A stretch of 41,343 nucleotides of DNA from Cyanobacteria bacterium UBA5018. GTDB taxonomy: Bacteria; Cyanobacteriota; Cyanobacteriia; PCC-6307; Cyanobiaceae. The notes beneath the pieces were generated by a model. That model saw only the letters and a program-made list of their open reading frames with translations, did not search any database and was not told the origin of the DNA. Positions 7,859 through 15,810 of the stretch are shown here, one piece after another. The stretch spans positions 11,757 through 53,099 of the forward strand of contig DGYA01000140.1 of the NCBI GenBank assembly GCA_002396505.1, read 5' to 3'. The position numbers and the translations under genes are program-made. The stretch's first letter is position 1; each line of letters opens with the position of its first letter.

Positions 7859-8372
7859 GCCGGCCCGCTTTGCGGTTGCGCGAATGGCTTTGCGGCTGCG
7901 CGAATGGCTTGCGGCTGGGCGATTGATTTGCGGCTGCGCGAGTGGCTTGCAGCTGGGCGAATGGTTGGTGATGGCCCGAGCAAAGCTGGGCTCTAGGTGA
8001 GACACGCCATCAATCTGCGGCAGATCAGCTCTTTTGATGGCCAGGTCTTTCCGCTGCCGGATCGCCGCAGTCCAGGTGATTTCCACCTGTTTTCCCCAGC
8101 ATGGCGGCGCCCTGCCCCTGCCCGGCACTGGATCTTGGGGAGAAGCTCGCGGCTGTGCCCAGTCCCCTTGACAGCTGCCGCAGCTTGGCTTGGTTAGCTG
8201 GGATGCGCTGGGGCCGCGGCCAGGTCAAGCCTGGAGCGGCGGCTTGTCTCATGGCGAGACAGGTTGAGAGGCTGTCGCTCCTCCCCGATTTGACAGCCGC
8301 CGGCGGCTGTGGGGAACTGGGTTGGCGGATCGGTGCGAATGCATGGATGACATCCTTCGGGAGTCTGAGGCG
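7859..8372. other. Spacer after the DUF1818 gene, 514 bases, no firm gene
   Basis: The first 107 bases hold a tandem array. The rest has a weak GTG-started frame of 66 codons (7997-8197), whose first half (SSFDGQVFPLPDRR region) looks coding-like but whose second half does not; I do not call it. There is also an 18-base perfect palindrome (8293-8310, ACAGCCGCCGGCGGCTGT) and a small hairpin GTCTC-ATGGC-GAGAC near 8246. Their role is unknown. Confidence 0.45.
7869..7965. repeat. Tandem array, 19-20 bp x5, just after the DUF1818 stop
   Basis: Units start at 7869, 7889, 7909, 7928 and 7947; consensus TTGCGGCTGCGCGAATGGC. The first two have one extra T. Located 11 bases downstream of the DUF1818 stop codon. 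Confidence 0.85.
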
Positions 8373-8579
8373 ATGGTGAGTTTGCGGGCGGAGGTGCCGG
8401 CTCCACTGCTCGCCTCGATGCGCTTGTTCATCGATAGCCATCCCAACTGGGATCAATACCGCTTGGTGCAGGCTGCCCTGGCCGGCTTCTTGGTCCAGAA
8501 CGGAGCGACCAGTCGCGCCCTCACCCGCTGCTATCTCCGCAACATCTTCCCCAATCAGCCTGGCTTCAGGGCCGGTTGA
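8373..8579 (+). CDS. DUF2811 family small protein
   Basis: A 68-residue protein with the DUF2811 pattern: VSLRAEVPAPLLASMRLFIDSHPNWDQYRLVQAALAGFL in segments, then QNGATSRALTRCYLRNIF. Function unknown; found in cyanobacteria. ATG at 8373 is chosen because GGGAG lies about nine bases upstream and it gives the conserved MVSLRAEVP start; upstream in-frame ATG at 8343 would add ten unconserved residues. It converges with the membrane-protein gene ending at 8566, and the two coding regions overlap by 14 bases. Confidence 0.82.
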   Translation: MVSLRAEVPAPLLASMRLFIDSHPNWDQYRLVQAALAGFLVQNGATSRALTRCYLRNIFPNQPGFRAG

Positions 8580-9348
8580 GTGGCTCGCGCCCCGGCGGCT
8601 CGCTTCGCTCTGGCAGGCCAAACAGTTGTCGGTAGGCGGCCGTGACGATACATAGGGCCACTGGCAGCGCCACCACCAAGCCCAGCAGCAACAGCAGCAC
8701 TCCCGCCAGCAGGATCAGGCCCACCACCAGGGCCAGGCCCAGGGCCTGGAGCCAGTGGGGATCGATGGCGGCGCGGCCGCTCTGCACCGCCCGCAGGGGC
8801 GAGGCTCTGCCCAGGACAGCGATCGGCAGACAGAGCACCTGATCGGCGGCCAGATACAGCAGCACCGCCAGCCGGGCCACCAGGGGCAGCGAGGCCAGTG
8901 GCGGTTGGATCAACACCAGCAGGCTGGCGGTGGCATCGGCCAGTTCCCGCACCCCCCAGAGGGCCACCGCCAGCAGGGCCAAAGTGCCGCTGGCCCTCAC
9001 CATGGCAGGCCAGTCTGGGCGCAGCAAAGTGGCGGCCCTGGGGGTTTCGCCGCCGATGGTTTGCTCCGCACCGCGCAGCAGGCCCACCAGCAGCCACAGG
9101 CCGGTTAGGACGTAGCTGGCCAGGGCCAAGCCGGCGCCCGCCATCGCCAGGGGTTGAGCATCCCCAGCCGCATTGAAGGCCCCCGCCCAGGCCCAGCGGA
9201 AGGCCAGCTGCGCCAACAGGTTCAGGCCACCGCTGAGCAGGCTGAAGCCGCTGAACAGCAGCGGATGGCGCCGATAGGCATGCCAGCCCGCATCCACCGC
9301 TTGGCGGATGGCAATTGGCTTGGCGTCAATTGGAGCAACTGGCTTCAC
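8566..9348 (-). CDS. Polytopic membrane protein, unknown function
   Basis: A 260-residue protein with about six hydrophobic segments (for example LYLAADQVLCLPIAVLG and a Leu-rich LGLALVVGLILLAGVL run) and a conserved-looking AIRQAVDAGWHAYRRHPLLF N-terminus, in which a short amphipathic helix precedes the first membrane span. This layout resembles the second membrane protein at 10278 (GAIIRQGWRGFARNAWVLVGF), so the two may be distant paralogues of a DUF975-like or glycerophosphodiesterase-membrane-domain fold; that assignment is tentative. The GTG start overlaps the stop of the EVE-domain gene by the GTGA arrangement at 9345-9348, implying translational coupling. Confidence 0.75.
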   Translation of the reverse strand: MKPVAPIDAKPIAIRQAVDAGWHAYRRHPLLFSGFSLLSGGLNLLAQLAFRWAWAGAFNAAGDAQPLAMAGAGLALASYVLTGLWLLVGLLRGAEQTIGGETPRAATLLRPDWPAMVRASGTLALLAVALWGVRELADATASLLVLIQPPLASLPLVARLAVLLYLAADQVLCLPIAVLGRASPLRAVQSGRAAIDPHWLQALGLALVVGLILLAGVLLLLLGLVVALPVALCIVTAAYRQLFGLPERSEPPGREPLNRP

Positions 9349-9902
9349 CCCTGCTCCAGCAGGATGAGCAGCCGCTGGGCGGTGTCCTGGGGCACCGGCA
9401 GGATCGAGAGCCGGTTGCCCCGTTTCACCACCCCCAGTTGCTCGGCGGAGAACTGCTCCTTGAGCAGATCAAGACTAAGAAGTTGGGGAAAGTGGCGCAG
9501 GTAACGCAGTTTGGCGCAGTGCCAACGGGGCTTTTCTGGATCGGCTGTCGGATCGAAGTAAGGCGATTGGGCATCGAACTGACTCGGGTCTACGAGAGCA
9601 GTTTCAACTACTTCCATCAGCCCCACAATGCCAGGAGTCTTGACGTTAGAATGATAGAAAAAAGCCCTGTCCCCCGGCTGCATTGAGCGCATAAAATTTC
9701 GGGCTTGATAGTTGCGAATGCCGTCCCAAAGAGTGGTAATCTCTCTCGCTAAGTCGTCGATCCCATAGGTATCGGGCTCGCTTTTCATTAGCCAGTAGTT
9801 CACGGCGTCGCCGAGTGAACTTGTTTCGGCATTGACAGGCAAATCAGCTGTTTTATTGATCGCCGATTCGGCGCTGGGATTGTCTTGTTGATGGGGTTCC
9901 AT
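9345..9902 (-). CDS. EVE domain protein
   Basis: EVE domains are PUA-like folds thought to read modified bases in DNA or RNA. The conserved core starts at NYWLMKSEPDTYGIDDL and continues with TLWDGIRNYQARNFMRSMQPGDRAFFYHSNV, GIVGLMEVV and FDPTADPEKPRWHC, all family motifs. The reading from ATG at 9902 has 34 extra polar residues before the core; GTG at 9803 would give the usual start, and no ribosome-binding site decides. The gene overlaps the following membrane-protein gene by four bases. In other bacteria EVE genes occur with restriction or modification systems; none is seen here. Confidence 0.88.
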   Translation of the reverse strand: MEPHQQDNPSAESAINKTADLPVNAETSSLGDAVNYWLMKSEPDTYGIDDLAREITTLWDGIRNYQARNFMRSMQPGDRAFFYHSNVKTPGIVGLMEVVETALVDPSQFDAQSPYFDPTADPEKPRWHCAKLRYLRHFPQLLSLDLLKEQFSAEQLGVVKRGNRLSILPVPQDTAQRLLILLEQG

Positions 9903-10277
9903 TGTTACTGGCTAGCTGAGGCCGGGGGCTGTTGCCTTAAGGCTGTGGGTGGGTGGCTGTGGTTTTAAGGCTGTTGCTTTAAGGCTGTGGGTTGAGGGTA
10001 TGGGTTGAGGGCCCATTAGTTAGGAGCCCAGGGATTAAGATGGGTCGATGGATGCAGGTCGATGGACTAGAGGTGAATGGATTGCGGCCCCATGGTTTAA
10101 GGAACCATTTGGTTTAGGGAACCATATGGTTGAGGGGCCCATAGATTGCCTGTAACTGGATTCAGGGCTAGTCGGCAGTGCCCCGGGGCCAAATTGTATT
10201 GCAGGTCACCTCGTTGCCGTTGACGGTCTTGAGCGGAAATCCGAGACTAAGCTCTAGCTATTGAAGCTGGGCTCACC
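9903..10277. other. Divergent spacer between EVE gene and membrane protein, 375 bases
   Basis: No coding frame seen. The first 200 bases are a degenerate G/T-rich repeat cluster with a core 14-bp array; the last 120 bases are ordinary spacer that should contain the promoter of the gene at 10278. Confidence 0.6.
9929..9998. repeat. Tandem array, 14 bp x5, decaying downstream
   Basis: Units at 9929, 9943, 9957, 9971 and 9985 in exact 14-bp register, for example CTGTTGCCTTAAGG, CTGTGGTTTTAAGG, CTGTTGCTTTAAGG, CTGTGGGTTGAGGG. Looser copies (12-17 bp) continue to about 10150. Confidence 0.8.
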
Positions 10278-10922
10278 ATGCACTACGGCGCGATCATCCG
10301 ACAGGGCTGGCGAGGCTTTGCCCGCAATGCCTGGGTTTTAGTGGGCTTTGCGCTCGTCTACGCCCTGGTAATTGGCTTGCTCAGCTGCTTGGCCTCGCTG
10401 GTGTCGGGCCGCATGATCGAGGCTGGTGCTGCCACAGGCTCCCTTTGGCTCTTGGTGCCCTACCTGCTCTTGTTACTGCTGCAGGTGGTTACGCATCTGG
10501 TGGGCCACGTTGCCCTGCTGCACGGCGGACTGCTGGCCGCAAAGGGCCAAACGTTTAAATTCAACGACTTATTTGGCGTTTCCGCCGAGATCTTTAATCT
10601 GCTGGGCTTCCAAGTTTTCGCCCTGGTGGCGATCCTTTTTGGTTTGCTTGCCTTCGGGATCCCTGGCATCTACCTGGCCGTCGCCTACTGGTTTGGCGCC
10701 TATGTGCTGGTGGATCGCCGCGTCGCATTTTTGGATGCCATGGCCATCTCGAGAGCTCTTGTAACCGCCCGCTGGTTTGATATCGCCGCTTTGCTGCTGG
10801 TGATCGGCGGCATCGGCCTGCTGGGCCTGCTGGCCTGCGGCGTGGGTCTATTCGCCACCACGCCGCTGGCGGTATGCATCGGCGCCGCTGCCTACCTGGA
10901 GCTCAGCGCTGAGCAAGCCTGA
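10278..10922 (+). CDS. Polytopic membrane protein, unknown function
   Basis: A 214-residue protein with about five to six hydrophobic segments, beginning with an amphipathic GAIIRQGWRGFARNAW stretch before the first span and containing a YWFGAYVLVDRRVAFLDAMAISRALV loop near the C-terminal half. The LVDRR...DAMxxSRxLV pattern is seen in DUF975-like and related membrane proteins, but I cannot name the family firmly. It resembles the gene at 8566 in layout and could be a paralogue across the EVE gene. ATG at 10278 follows a repeat-filled divergent spacer. Confidence 0.75.
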   Translation: MHYGAIIRQGWRGFARNAWVLVGFALVYALVIGLLSCLASLVSGRMIEAGAATGSLWLLVPYLLLLLLQVVTHLVGHVALLHGGLLAAKGQTFKFNDLFGVSAEIFNLLGFQVFALVAILFGLLAFGIPGIYLAVAYWFGAYVLVDRRVAFLDAMAISRALVTARWFDIAALLLVIGGIGLLGLLACGVGLFATTPLAVCIGAAAYLELSAEQA

Positions 10923-10940
10923 TTCAGGCCAATCTTCATC

Positions 10941-11042
10941 AGATCCCCATCCCCAGCCGCTGAAATCAGAGGTTTATCACCAGCTGGCCATATAAGAATC
11001 CCATCGCCAGCACGCCAAATCAGAGATTGATCACCAGCTGGC
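10941..11042. repeat. 54-bp duplication of the murD 3' end including its stop codon
   Basis: The segment 10995-11042 (end of murD and its TGA) matches 10941-10988 at 38 of 48 bases, 54 bases away. The second copy keeps an in-frame TGA (10966-10968) and a GTGATAAACCTCTGA end parallel to the gene's GTGATCAATCTCTGA. Confidence 0.85.
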
Positions 11043-12465
11043 GAAAGTGGTCTCCCCGCTGCTCGAAGTCGGTGTACTGATCGAAGCTGGCACAGGCAGG
11101 TGAGAGCAGTACGGCTCGGCAGCCCAATTCGCTGGCCAGCCGGGCAGCCAGGGGCACCGCCTGGTCGAGGCCGTCACAGCCCTGCACCAGGCCTGGATAG
11201 CCGCCTTTACTCAGCAATTCGCTGAAGGCCTGCCTGGCCGCTCCATAGACCAGCACTGCTGCGGCTTGGCGGCTGAGGGCCTGCACCCAGGGGTCGCCGT
11301 CGCCCAATTTGGCCTGGCCGCCGGCGAGCACCACCAGGGGGCCTACCAGGGCCTTGAGGGCCACGGCCGCGGCGTCGTAGTTGGTGGCCTTGCTGTCGTT
11401 GAACCAGCTGATGCCTTCCCTTTGGCGGATCAGCTCCAGGCGATGCGGCACGCCCGCAAAGCAGCGGCAAGCCGCCTCGATCTGGGCGCCGCTCAGGCCC
11501 GCCTCCAGGCCAGCGGCGGCGGCCAGCAGCAGATTCTGGAGATTGTGGTCCCCGGGCATGGCCAGACAGTCGGCCGCCATCAAATCCAGCGGTTCGGGCT
11601 GGTCGGCCCGCTGCAGCCACACCCGCCCCTCCGAGATCGACAGCAGCGGCGTGATCGTCGCCGGCAGGGCCCGCCGCGGCCCGGCGGTGATCCACTGCAC
11701 CGGCTGCCGCCAACCGCTGGCATGGGCCAGCAGATCGGGGTCGTCGGCGTTGAGGATGCGCAGCTGGCTGCGCTCCAGCAGGCCCCGTTTAATTGCTCGA
11801 TAGGCCGCCAGGGTGCCGTGGCGCTCCAGGTGATCGGGGGTGAGGGTGGTCCAGATGCCGATGCGCGGCCCGATCGAGTCGGCTGCTTCGATTTGATAAC
11901 TGCTCATCTCCATCACCAGCCAATCGACTGGCTGGCCAGCTTGCAGGCAATGCCGCAGCACTAGCTCGGCGGCGGAGATGCCGACGTTGCCGCCCATCGG
12001 CGCCCGCAAGCCGGCATGGCGCAGCAGGTGGCTGACCAGGTGGGTGACGGTGGTCTTGCCATTGGTGCCGGTGATACCGATCCAGGGCACCGAGCCGCTG
12101 GCTTGCCAGGCGGGCAGCAAATCCCCCTGAACGGTCACGCCTCGCTGGCGCAGGGCCACCAGGGTGGGATGGTCCCAGGGGATGCCAGGGCTGACCACCA
12201 CAGCGTCCCAGGGGCCGAGGGCCTCAAGGGCGGCGAGCTCCAGAGGCACCCCCAGGTGCACCTGTATGCCCTCTGAACGCAGAATCTCCGCCTGGCTCTG
12301 CTGCTGGGGGCCAGCCTGGCTTTCCAGCAGCGATACCTCCTGCCCCTGGAAATGCAACAACCGGGCCACCCCCATACCCGAGCGACCCAGGCCGATTACC
12401 GCGGTGCGGACTGAAGCTTTGGGCGAGCCGGCAGGGGACGAGGCGATTGCTTGCGCCGGAGTCAA
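11020..12465 (-). CDS. murD: UDP-N-acetylmuramoylalanine-D-glutamate ligase
   Basis: MurD adds D-glutamate to UDP-MurNAc-L-Ala in peptidoglycan synthesis in the cytoplasm. The translation has an N-terminal Rossmann-like nucleotide-sugar domain (TAVIGLGRSGMGVARLL), the ATP loop GTNGKTT (about 133-139), the central MEMSSYQ and TLTPDHLERHGT motifs, LPGDHN-like AMPGDHNLQN, the GISWFNDSKATN segment with the carbamylated-lysine region, and the C-terminal domain ending LLSPACASFDQYTDFEQRGDHFRQLV. The start at TTG 12465 has about 18 residues before the domain; no better ATG or ribosome-binding site is visible. Its 3' end is duplicated in the spacer. tRNA-Val lies just upstream on the same strand. Confidence 0.95.
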   Translation of the reverse strand: MTPAQAIASSPAGSPKASVRTAVIGLGRSGMGVARLLHFQGQEVSLLESQAGPQQQSQAEILRSEGIQVHLGVPLELAALEALGPWDAVVVSPGIPWDHPTLVALRQRGVTVQGDLLPAWQASGSVPWIGITGTNGKTTVTHLVSHLLRHAGLRAPMGGNVGISAAELVLRHCLQAGQPVDWLVMEMSSYQIEAADSIGPRIGIWTTLTPDHLERHGTLAAYRAIKRGLLERSQLRILNADDPDLLAHASGWRQPVQWITAGPRRALPATITPLLSISEGRVWLQRADQPEPLDLMAADCLAMPGDHNLQNLLLAAAAGLEAGLSGAQIEAACRCFAGVPHRLELIRQREGISWFNDSKATNYDAAAVALKALVGPLVVLAGGQAKLGDGDPWVQALSRQAAAVLVYGAARQAFSELLSKGGYPGLVQGCDGLDQAVPLAARLASELGCRAVLLSPACASFDQYTDFEQRGDHFRQLVINL

Positions 12466-12487
12466 CAGAACTTAAAAAATAAGGGAG

Positions 12488-12559
12488 TGGGCGATACTGG
12501 AATCGAACCAGTGACTCCTACCGTGTCAAGGTAGTGCTCTACCTCTGAGCTAATCGCCC
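12488..12559 (-). tRNA. tRNA-Val (GAC)
   Basis: Read on the minus strand, a complete cloverleaf: acceptor stem GGGCGAT/ATCGCCC plus discriminator A, D-arm TAGCTCAGAGGTAGAGC, anticodon stem CTACC/GGTAG with loop TTGACAC giving anticodon GAC, and T-arm CTGGTTCGAATCCAG. CCA is not encoded. The 72-base length has a short variable loop, as expected. Confidence 0.96.
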
Positions 12560-12739
12560 AAGCCCCAGGAACCTAGCAGCCGGTCGCCACCCAGCGCCTC
12601 GCCAGCTACCCAGCGCCCCTCTGAAGTCCACCCGGCGCCTCGCCAGCCGGCACCTGGCCAGCCGGCGCTCCAGCGCCCGCACCCAGTCGCCAGCGAAGAG
12701 TCGCCGCCTCAGGGGCCCAGCTCAACGCCTTAATCCAGC
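12560..12739. repeat. GC-rich degenerate repeats between the S4 gene and tRNA-Val
   Basis: Loose copies of CAGCGCC and CGCCAGC words fill this spacer, with a period near 18 close to the S4 gene. No coding frame or terminator is evident. Confidence 0.55.
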
Positions 12740-12751
12740 TCAGCGCCTTAA
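12716..12751. repeat. Tandem duplication, 18 bp x2, with the S4 gene stop codon
   Basis: CCCAGCTCAACGCCTTAA (12716) and TCCAGCTCAGCGCCTTAA (12734) match at 16 of 18. The second unit holds the last codons and TGA stop (12740-12742) of the minus-strand S4 gene; the first repeats the TGA in frame. Confidence 0.8.
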
Positions 12752-13561
12752 CAGGGTGAGCCGCCAGCGATCGCGCTTGGTAATGGTCATTTGCTCCAGT
12801 TCCAATTCGCCGCGGCCAGCCAGCTGCACGCGATCTCCAACCGCCAATTCCTTACTGGGGCTGCTCACCGAGCGCCAGTTGATGCGCACCTCCCCCTGGC
12901 GGATCAGCTCGGCCATCCGAGCGCGCGACAGACCAAAGCCCGCCGAGGCGACGGCATCCAGCCGCAGCGACGCCTCCACAGTATTTAGCCGTTTGGGGTT
13001 GCGAACCGCCGGCAATTGCAGATCCGCCAGGGGGCGGGCCTCCAAGCGCACCTCCACGCTGCGCACATTGGTTTGGCAGCCATCCAGTCTTTGGGCCAGG
13101 TCGCTGGTGACGATCGCCTGGCCGCCGCGATCGCCCAGTCTCCATACATCCCCGAGGTCTGCCGCCGCGGCGCCGGCCGCCCAGAGGGCCTGGCGCAGAT
13201 CGTCGGCCTCGGCGGGATCGAACAGAAAATTGCCGCTGATCTCCAAGCCAGTCAGCTCTCCGGCCAGGTCTACGGGCAGTTCTCCGACCAGCTCGCCTGC
13301 CAGTTGGGAGGGTTCCTGGCTGGATTCCCGGCGCTGGAGCAGCAGTCGCCGCCGCTCGGCTCCGGGGTAGCCACCGTCGCTGTGCAGCGTCAGTTCGCTG
13401 AGCTGACCCAGGCAGGCCTCCGCTTCCTCCCGCAGGGCGCCGCCCAGGAAGGCGGTCCATTGGGGCTGCCAGGTGCGCAGCACCGTTTCGGCAGAGGCGA
13501 TCAGGGGTTCGAGCAGCTGGGGATGGCGCGAGCCCCGCAGCAGCTCATGGCGGGGCAGCAT
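12740..13561 (-). CDS. Photosystem II S4 domain protein (YlmH-like RNA-binding)
   Basis: A 273-residue protein matching the cyanobacterial photosystem II S4 domain family (TIGR03069-type). The C-terminal quarter is an S4 RNA-binding domain: LRLDAVASAGFGLSRARMAELIRQGEVRINWRSV in segments, followed by KELAVGDRVQLAGRGELEL. The N-terminal part (MLPRHELLRGSRHPQLLEPLI and GYPGAERRRLLL) is the YlmH-type domain. ATG at 13561 is the right start; the frame stays open upstream but overlaps the preceding gene and is not conserved-looking. Only one base separates it from the stop of that gene, so the pair is an operon. The exact role is unknown; ribosome or RNA binding is inferred from S4. Confidence 0.88.
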   Translation of the reverse strand: MLPRHELLRGSRHPQLLEPLIASAETVLRTWQPQWTAFLGGALREEAEACLGQLSELTLHSDGGYPGAERRRLLLQRRESSQEPSQLAGELVGELPVDLAGELTGLEISGNFLFDPAEADDLRQALWAAGAAAADLGDVWRLGDRGGQAIVTSDLAQRLDGCQTNVRSVEVRLEARPLADLQLPAVRNPKRLNTVEASLRLDAVASAGFGLSRARMAELIRQGEVRINWRSVSSPSKELAVGDRVQLAGRGELELEQMTITKRDRWRLTLLRR

Positions 13562-13562
13562 C

Positions 13563-14054
13563 TCAGCTATCCGACAGGCGCACCACCGCTTTGGGGCGTG
13601 CCTGTTGCAGGGTGGTCCAGGGCATCTCGACGCCGTTGGCCGTCTCCACCAGCAGCAGCCAGTTGCCCTCCTCCAGGCGATTGCGCAGGCTGCGGATGCG
13701 GTCGTCCGCTTCTGAGCGCACCGAGGCCGCCGCGGCATAACTGCCCATCCAGCCGGAGCCCAGGCCCAGCAGGGCGCCGATCAGGTGCTGACTCCAGGCG
13801 CCAAAGAAGGCGAAGGTATCCAGATCGGTCATGTAGGTGAAGGTGAGGCCAGCCATAAAGCCAAATGGCAACAACCAGCGCACCAAATTCTTTTGGCGCT
13901 GGCGACGGGCGGCGGCGGGGTTGAGCTGAACCACCTCATTGATCGGCATTTCCCCCTCGCCGATGGCGGTGAGCAAAGCCAGGGGCGGTTGCTGGGCCGC
14001 CAGCTTTTCCCGTAGCAGCTTCAGACGCTCGTGTCGGTCGATTACCAACACCAC
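13563..14054 (-). CDS. Two-span membrane protein, unknown function
   Basis: Not recognised. About 163 residues with a basic N-terminal region (VIDRHERLKLLREKLAAQQPP), a proline-poor helical stretch, two hydrophobic segments (LLPFGFMAGLTFTYM and LIGALLGLGSGWMGSYAAA) and a soluble end (RLEEGNWLLLVETANGVEMPW). The GTG at 14054 is preferred because the upstream open frame overlaps the serA promoter region and has composition unlike a protein; GTG 14051 and TTG 14048 are alternatives. It is coupled by a one-base gap to the S4 gene, suggesting a shared job. It is divergent from serA. Confidence 0.7.
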   Translation of the reverse strand: MVLVIDRHERLKLLREKLAAQQPPLALLTAIGEGEMPINEVVQLNPAAARRQRQKNLVRWLLPFGFMAGLTFTYMTDLDTFAFFGAWSQHLIGALLGLGSGWMGSYAAAASVRSEADDRIRSLRNRLEEGNWLLLVETANGVEMPWTTLQQARPKAVVRLSDS

Positions 14055-14223
14055 CCGCGTGGCCAACCGCTTCCCCCTGCCGCCGCAGGGCGGACTGTTC
14101 AAATCACTTCCATTCTGGCGCCCAGGCAGGCGCCCCATGGGGCCAGTGGAGTGATCAGTGGCGGGGGCTGGCGGCAGCGGCTCTCTACACTGCACCTCCG
14201 GCTCTCTGAACTCCCCGCCGGGC

Positions 14224-15810
14224 ATGACAAAGGTACTGATCTCCGATCCCATCGATCAGGCGGGGATCGACATCCTGTCCCAGGTGGCCCAGGTGGACGT
14301 CAACACGGGCCTGTCGCCCCAGGAGCTTGAGGCGATCATCGGCGATTACGACGCCTTGATGATTCGTTCGGGCACCACTGTTACCGCCTCAATGATCGAG
14401 GCCGCCAAGAAGTTGCGCATCATCGGCCGGGCCGGTGTAGGGGTCGACAACGTCGACGTGCCCGCCGCCACCAAGCGCGGGGTGCTGGTGGTGAACTCCC
14501 CCGAGGGCAACACGATCGCCGCCGCCGAGCACGCCCTGGCCCTGATGCTTTCGCTGTCGCGGCATGTGGCCCACGCCCATGCCAGCACCATGGCCGGTGG
14601 CTGGGACCGCAAGACCTATGTGGGCAATGAGCTCTATAAAAAGAAGCTAGGCGTGGTGGGGCTGGGCAAGATCGGCTCCCACGTGGCCCGGGTGGCCAAG
14701 GCCATGGGCATGGAGTTGCTCGCCTACGACCCGTTCATCTCGGCGGAGCGGGCTCAGCAATTGCAGGTGAACCTGCTCAGCCTGGCCGAGCTGTTCGCCC
14801 AGGCCGACTACGTCACCCTGCACCTGCCCCGCACCCCGGAAACCGAGAACCTGGTCAATGCTGAGCTGCTGCGCACGATGAAACCCAGCGCTCGGCTGGT
14901 CAACTGCGCCCGCGGTGGCATCGTCGATGAGGCCGCCCTGGCGGAGGCGGTGGAGAAGGGCGTGATCGCCGGCGCCGCCCTGGACGTGTTTGCCAAAGAG
15001 CCCCTGGCGGCCGATTCACCGCTGCGGGCCGTGAAGGAGCGGCTGGTGCTCACCCCCCACCTGGGCGCCAGTACCGCAGAGGCCCAGGAAAATGTGGCCA
15101 TCGACGTGGCCGAGCAGATTCGTGACGTGCTGCTGGGCCTGCCGGCCCGCAGCGCCGTGAACATCCCAGGCCTCACCCCCGATGTGCTGGAGCAGCTCAA
15201 GCCCCATCTGCAATTGGCGGAAACCCTGGGGCAGCTGCTCAGTCAACTGACCGGCGGGGCGATCGCCCAGCTGCAGGTGCGGCTGCAGGGTGAGTTCGCC
15301 TCCCATCCGGCCCAGCCCCTGGTGGTGGCGGCGCTCAAGGGCATGCTCTCCACCGCCCTTGGCGACAGCATCAACTATGTGAACGCCACCCTGGAGGCCA
15401 AGGAGCGGGGCATTCATGTGCTGGAGGTGAAGGACGAGTCGGCCCGGGATTTCGCCGGTGGTTCCCTGCAGCTCAGTTCCAGCAGTGCCAAGGGCGACCA
15501 CACCGTCACCGGCGCGGTGTTTGCCGATGGCGAGCTACGGATCACCAGTGTCGATGAATTCCCGGTGACGGTGAATCCAAGCCGTTACATGCTGTTTACC
15601 CGCCACCGAGACATGCCGGGCATCATCGGTAAGTTGGGCTCCCTGTTGGGCCAGCACAACGTCAATATCGCCTCGATGCAGGTGGGCCGTCGCATCGTGC
15701 GCGGCGATGCGGTGATGGTATTGAGCGTGGACGATCCGATCCCCTCGGATCTGCTTACCGCGATCCATGCCATCGAAGGCATCCAGACAGCCAATCCGGT
15801 GACCCTCTAG
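14224..15810 (+). CDS. serA: D-3-phosphoglycerate dehydrogenase
   Basis: SerA oxidises 3-phosphoglycerate to 3-phosphohydroxypyruvate with NAD, the first step of serine synthesis. The 528-residue translation is the long form: substrate domain (MTKVLISDPIDQAGIDIL), NAD-binding GLGKIGSHVARVAKAMGMEL, catalytic Arg in NCARGGIVDEAAL, catalytic His in LTPHLGASTAEAQ, then an intervening domain (LGDSINYVNATLEAKERGI) and a C-terminal ACT domain (MPGIIGKLGSLLGQHNVNIASMQVGR) that usually gives serine feedback. ATG at 14224 gives the canonical start; the frame is open further upstream but not plausible there. A HIP1 octamer lies near 15258. prmA starts at the very next base after the stop. Confidence 0.96.
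   Translation: MTKVLISDPIDQAGIDILSQVAQVDVNTGLSPQELEAIIGDYDALMIRSGTTVTASMIEAAKKLRIIGRAGVGVDNVDVPAATKRGVLVVNSPEGNTIAAAEHALALMLSLSRHVAHAHASTMAGGWDRKTYVGNELYKKKLGVVGLGKIGSHVARVAKAMGMELLAYDPFISAERAQQLQVNLLSLAELFAQADYVTLHLPRTPETENLVNAELLRTMKPSARLVNCARGGIVDEAALAEAVEKGVIAGAALDVFAKEPLAADSPLRAVKERLVLTPHLGASTAEAQENVAIDVAEQIRDVLLGLPARSAVNIPGLTPDVLEQLKPHLQLAETLGQLLSQLTGGAIAQLQVRLQGEFASHPAQPLVVAALKGMLSTALGDSINYVNATLEAKERGIHVLEVKDESARDFAGGSLQLSSSSAKGDHTVTGAVFADGELRITSVDEFPVTVNPSRYMLFTRHRDMPGIIGKLGSLLGQHNVNIASMQVGRRIVRGDAVMVLSVDDPIPSDLLTAIHAIEGIQTANPVTL

Noticed and set aside
7997..8197. 66-codon GTG frame in the DUF1818-DUF2811 spacer
   Set aside because: Only its first half looks coding and it has no ribosome-binding site or recognisable family; noted in the spacer entry instead.
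8293..8310. 18-nt perfect palindrome as an operator
   Set aside because: Made of GCC/GGC repeats that arise easily in this GC-rich DNA; no second copy or promoter context was seen.
13562..13738. Upstream extension of the S4-domain gene frame
   Set aside because: Arg/Cys/Trp-rich translation overlapping the coding end of the preceding gene; the conserved protein starts at ATG 13561.
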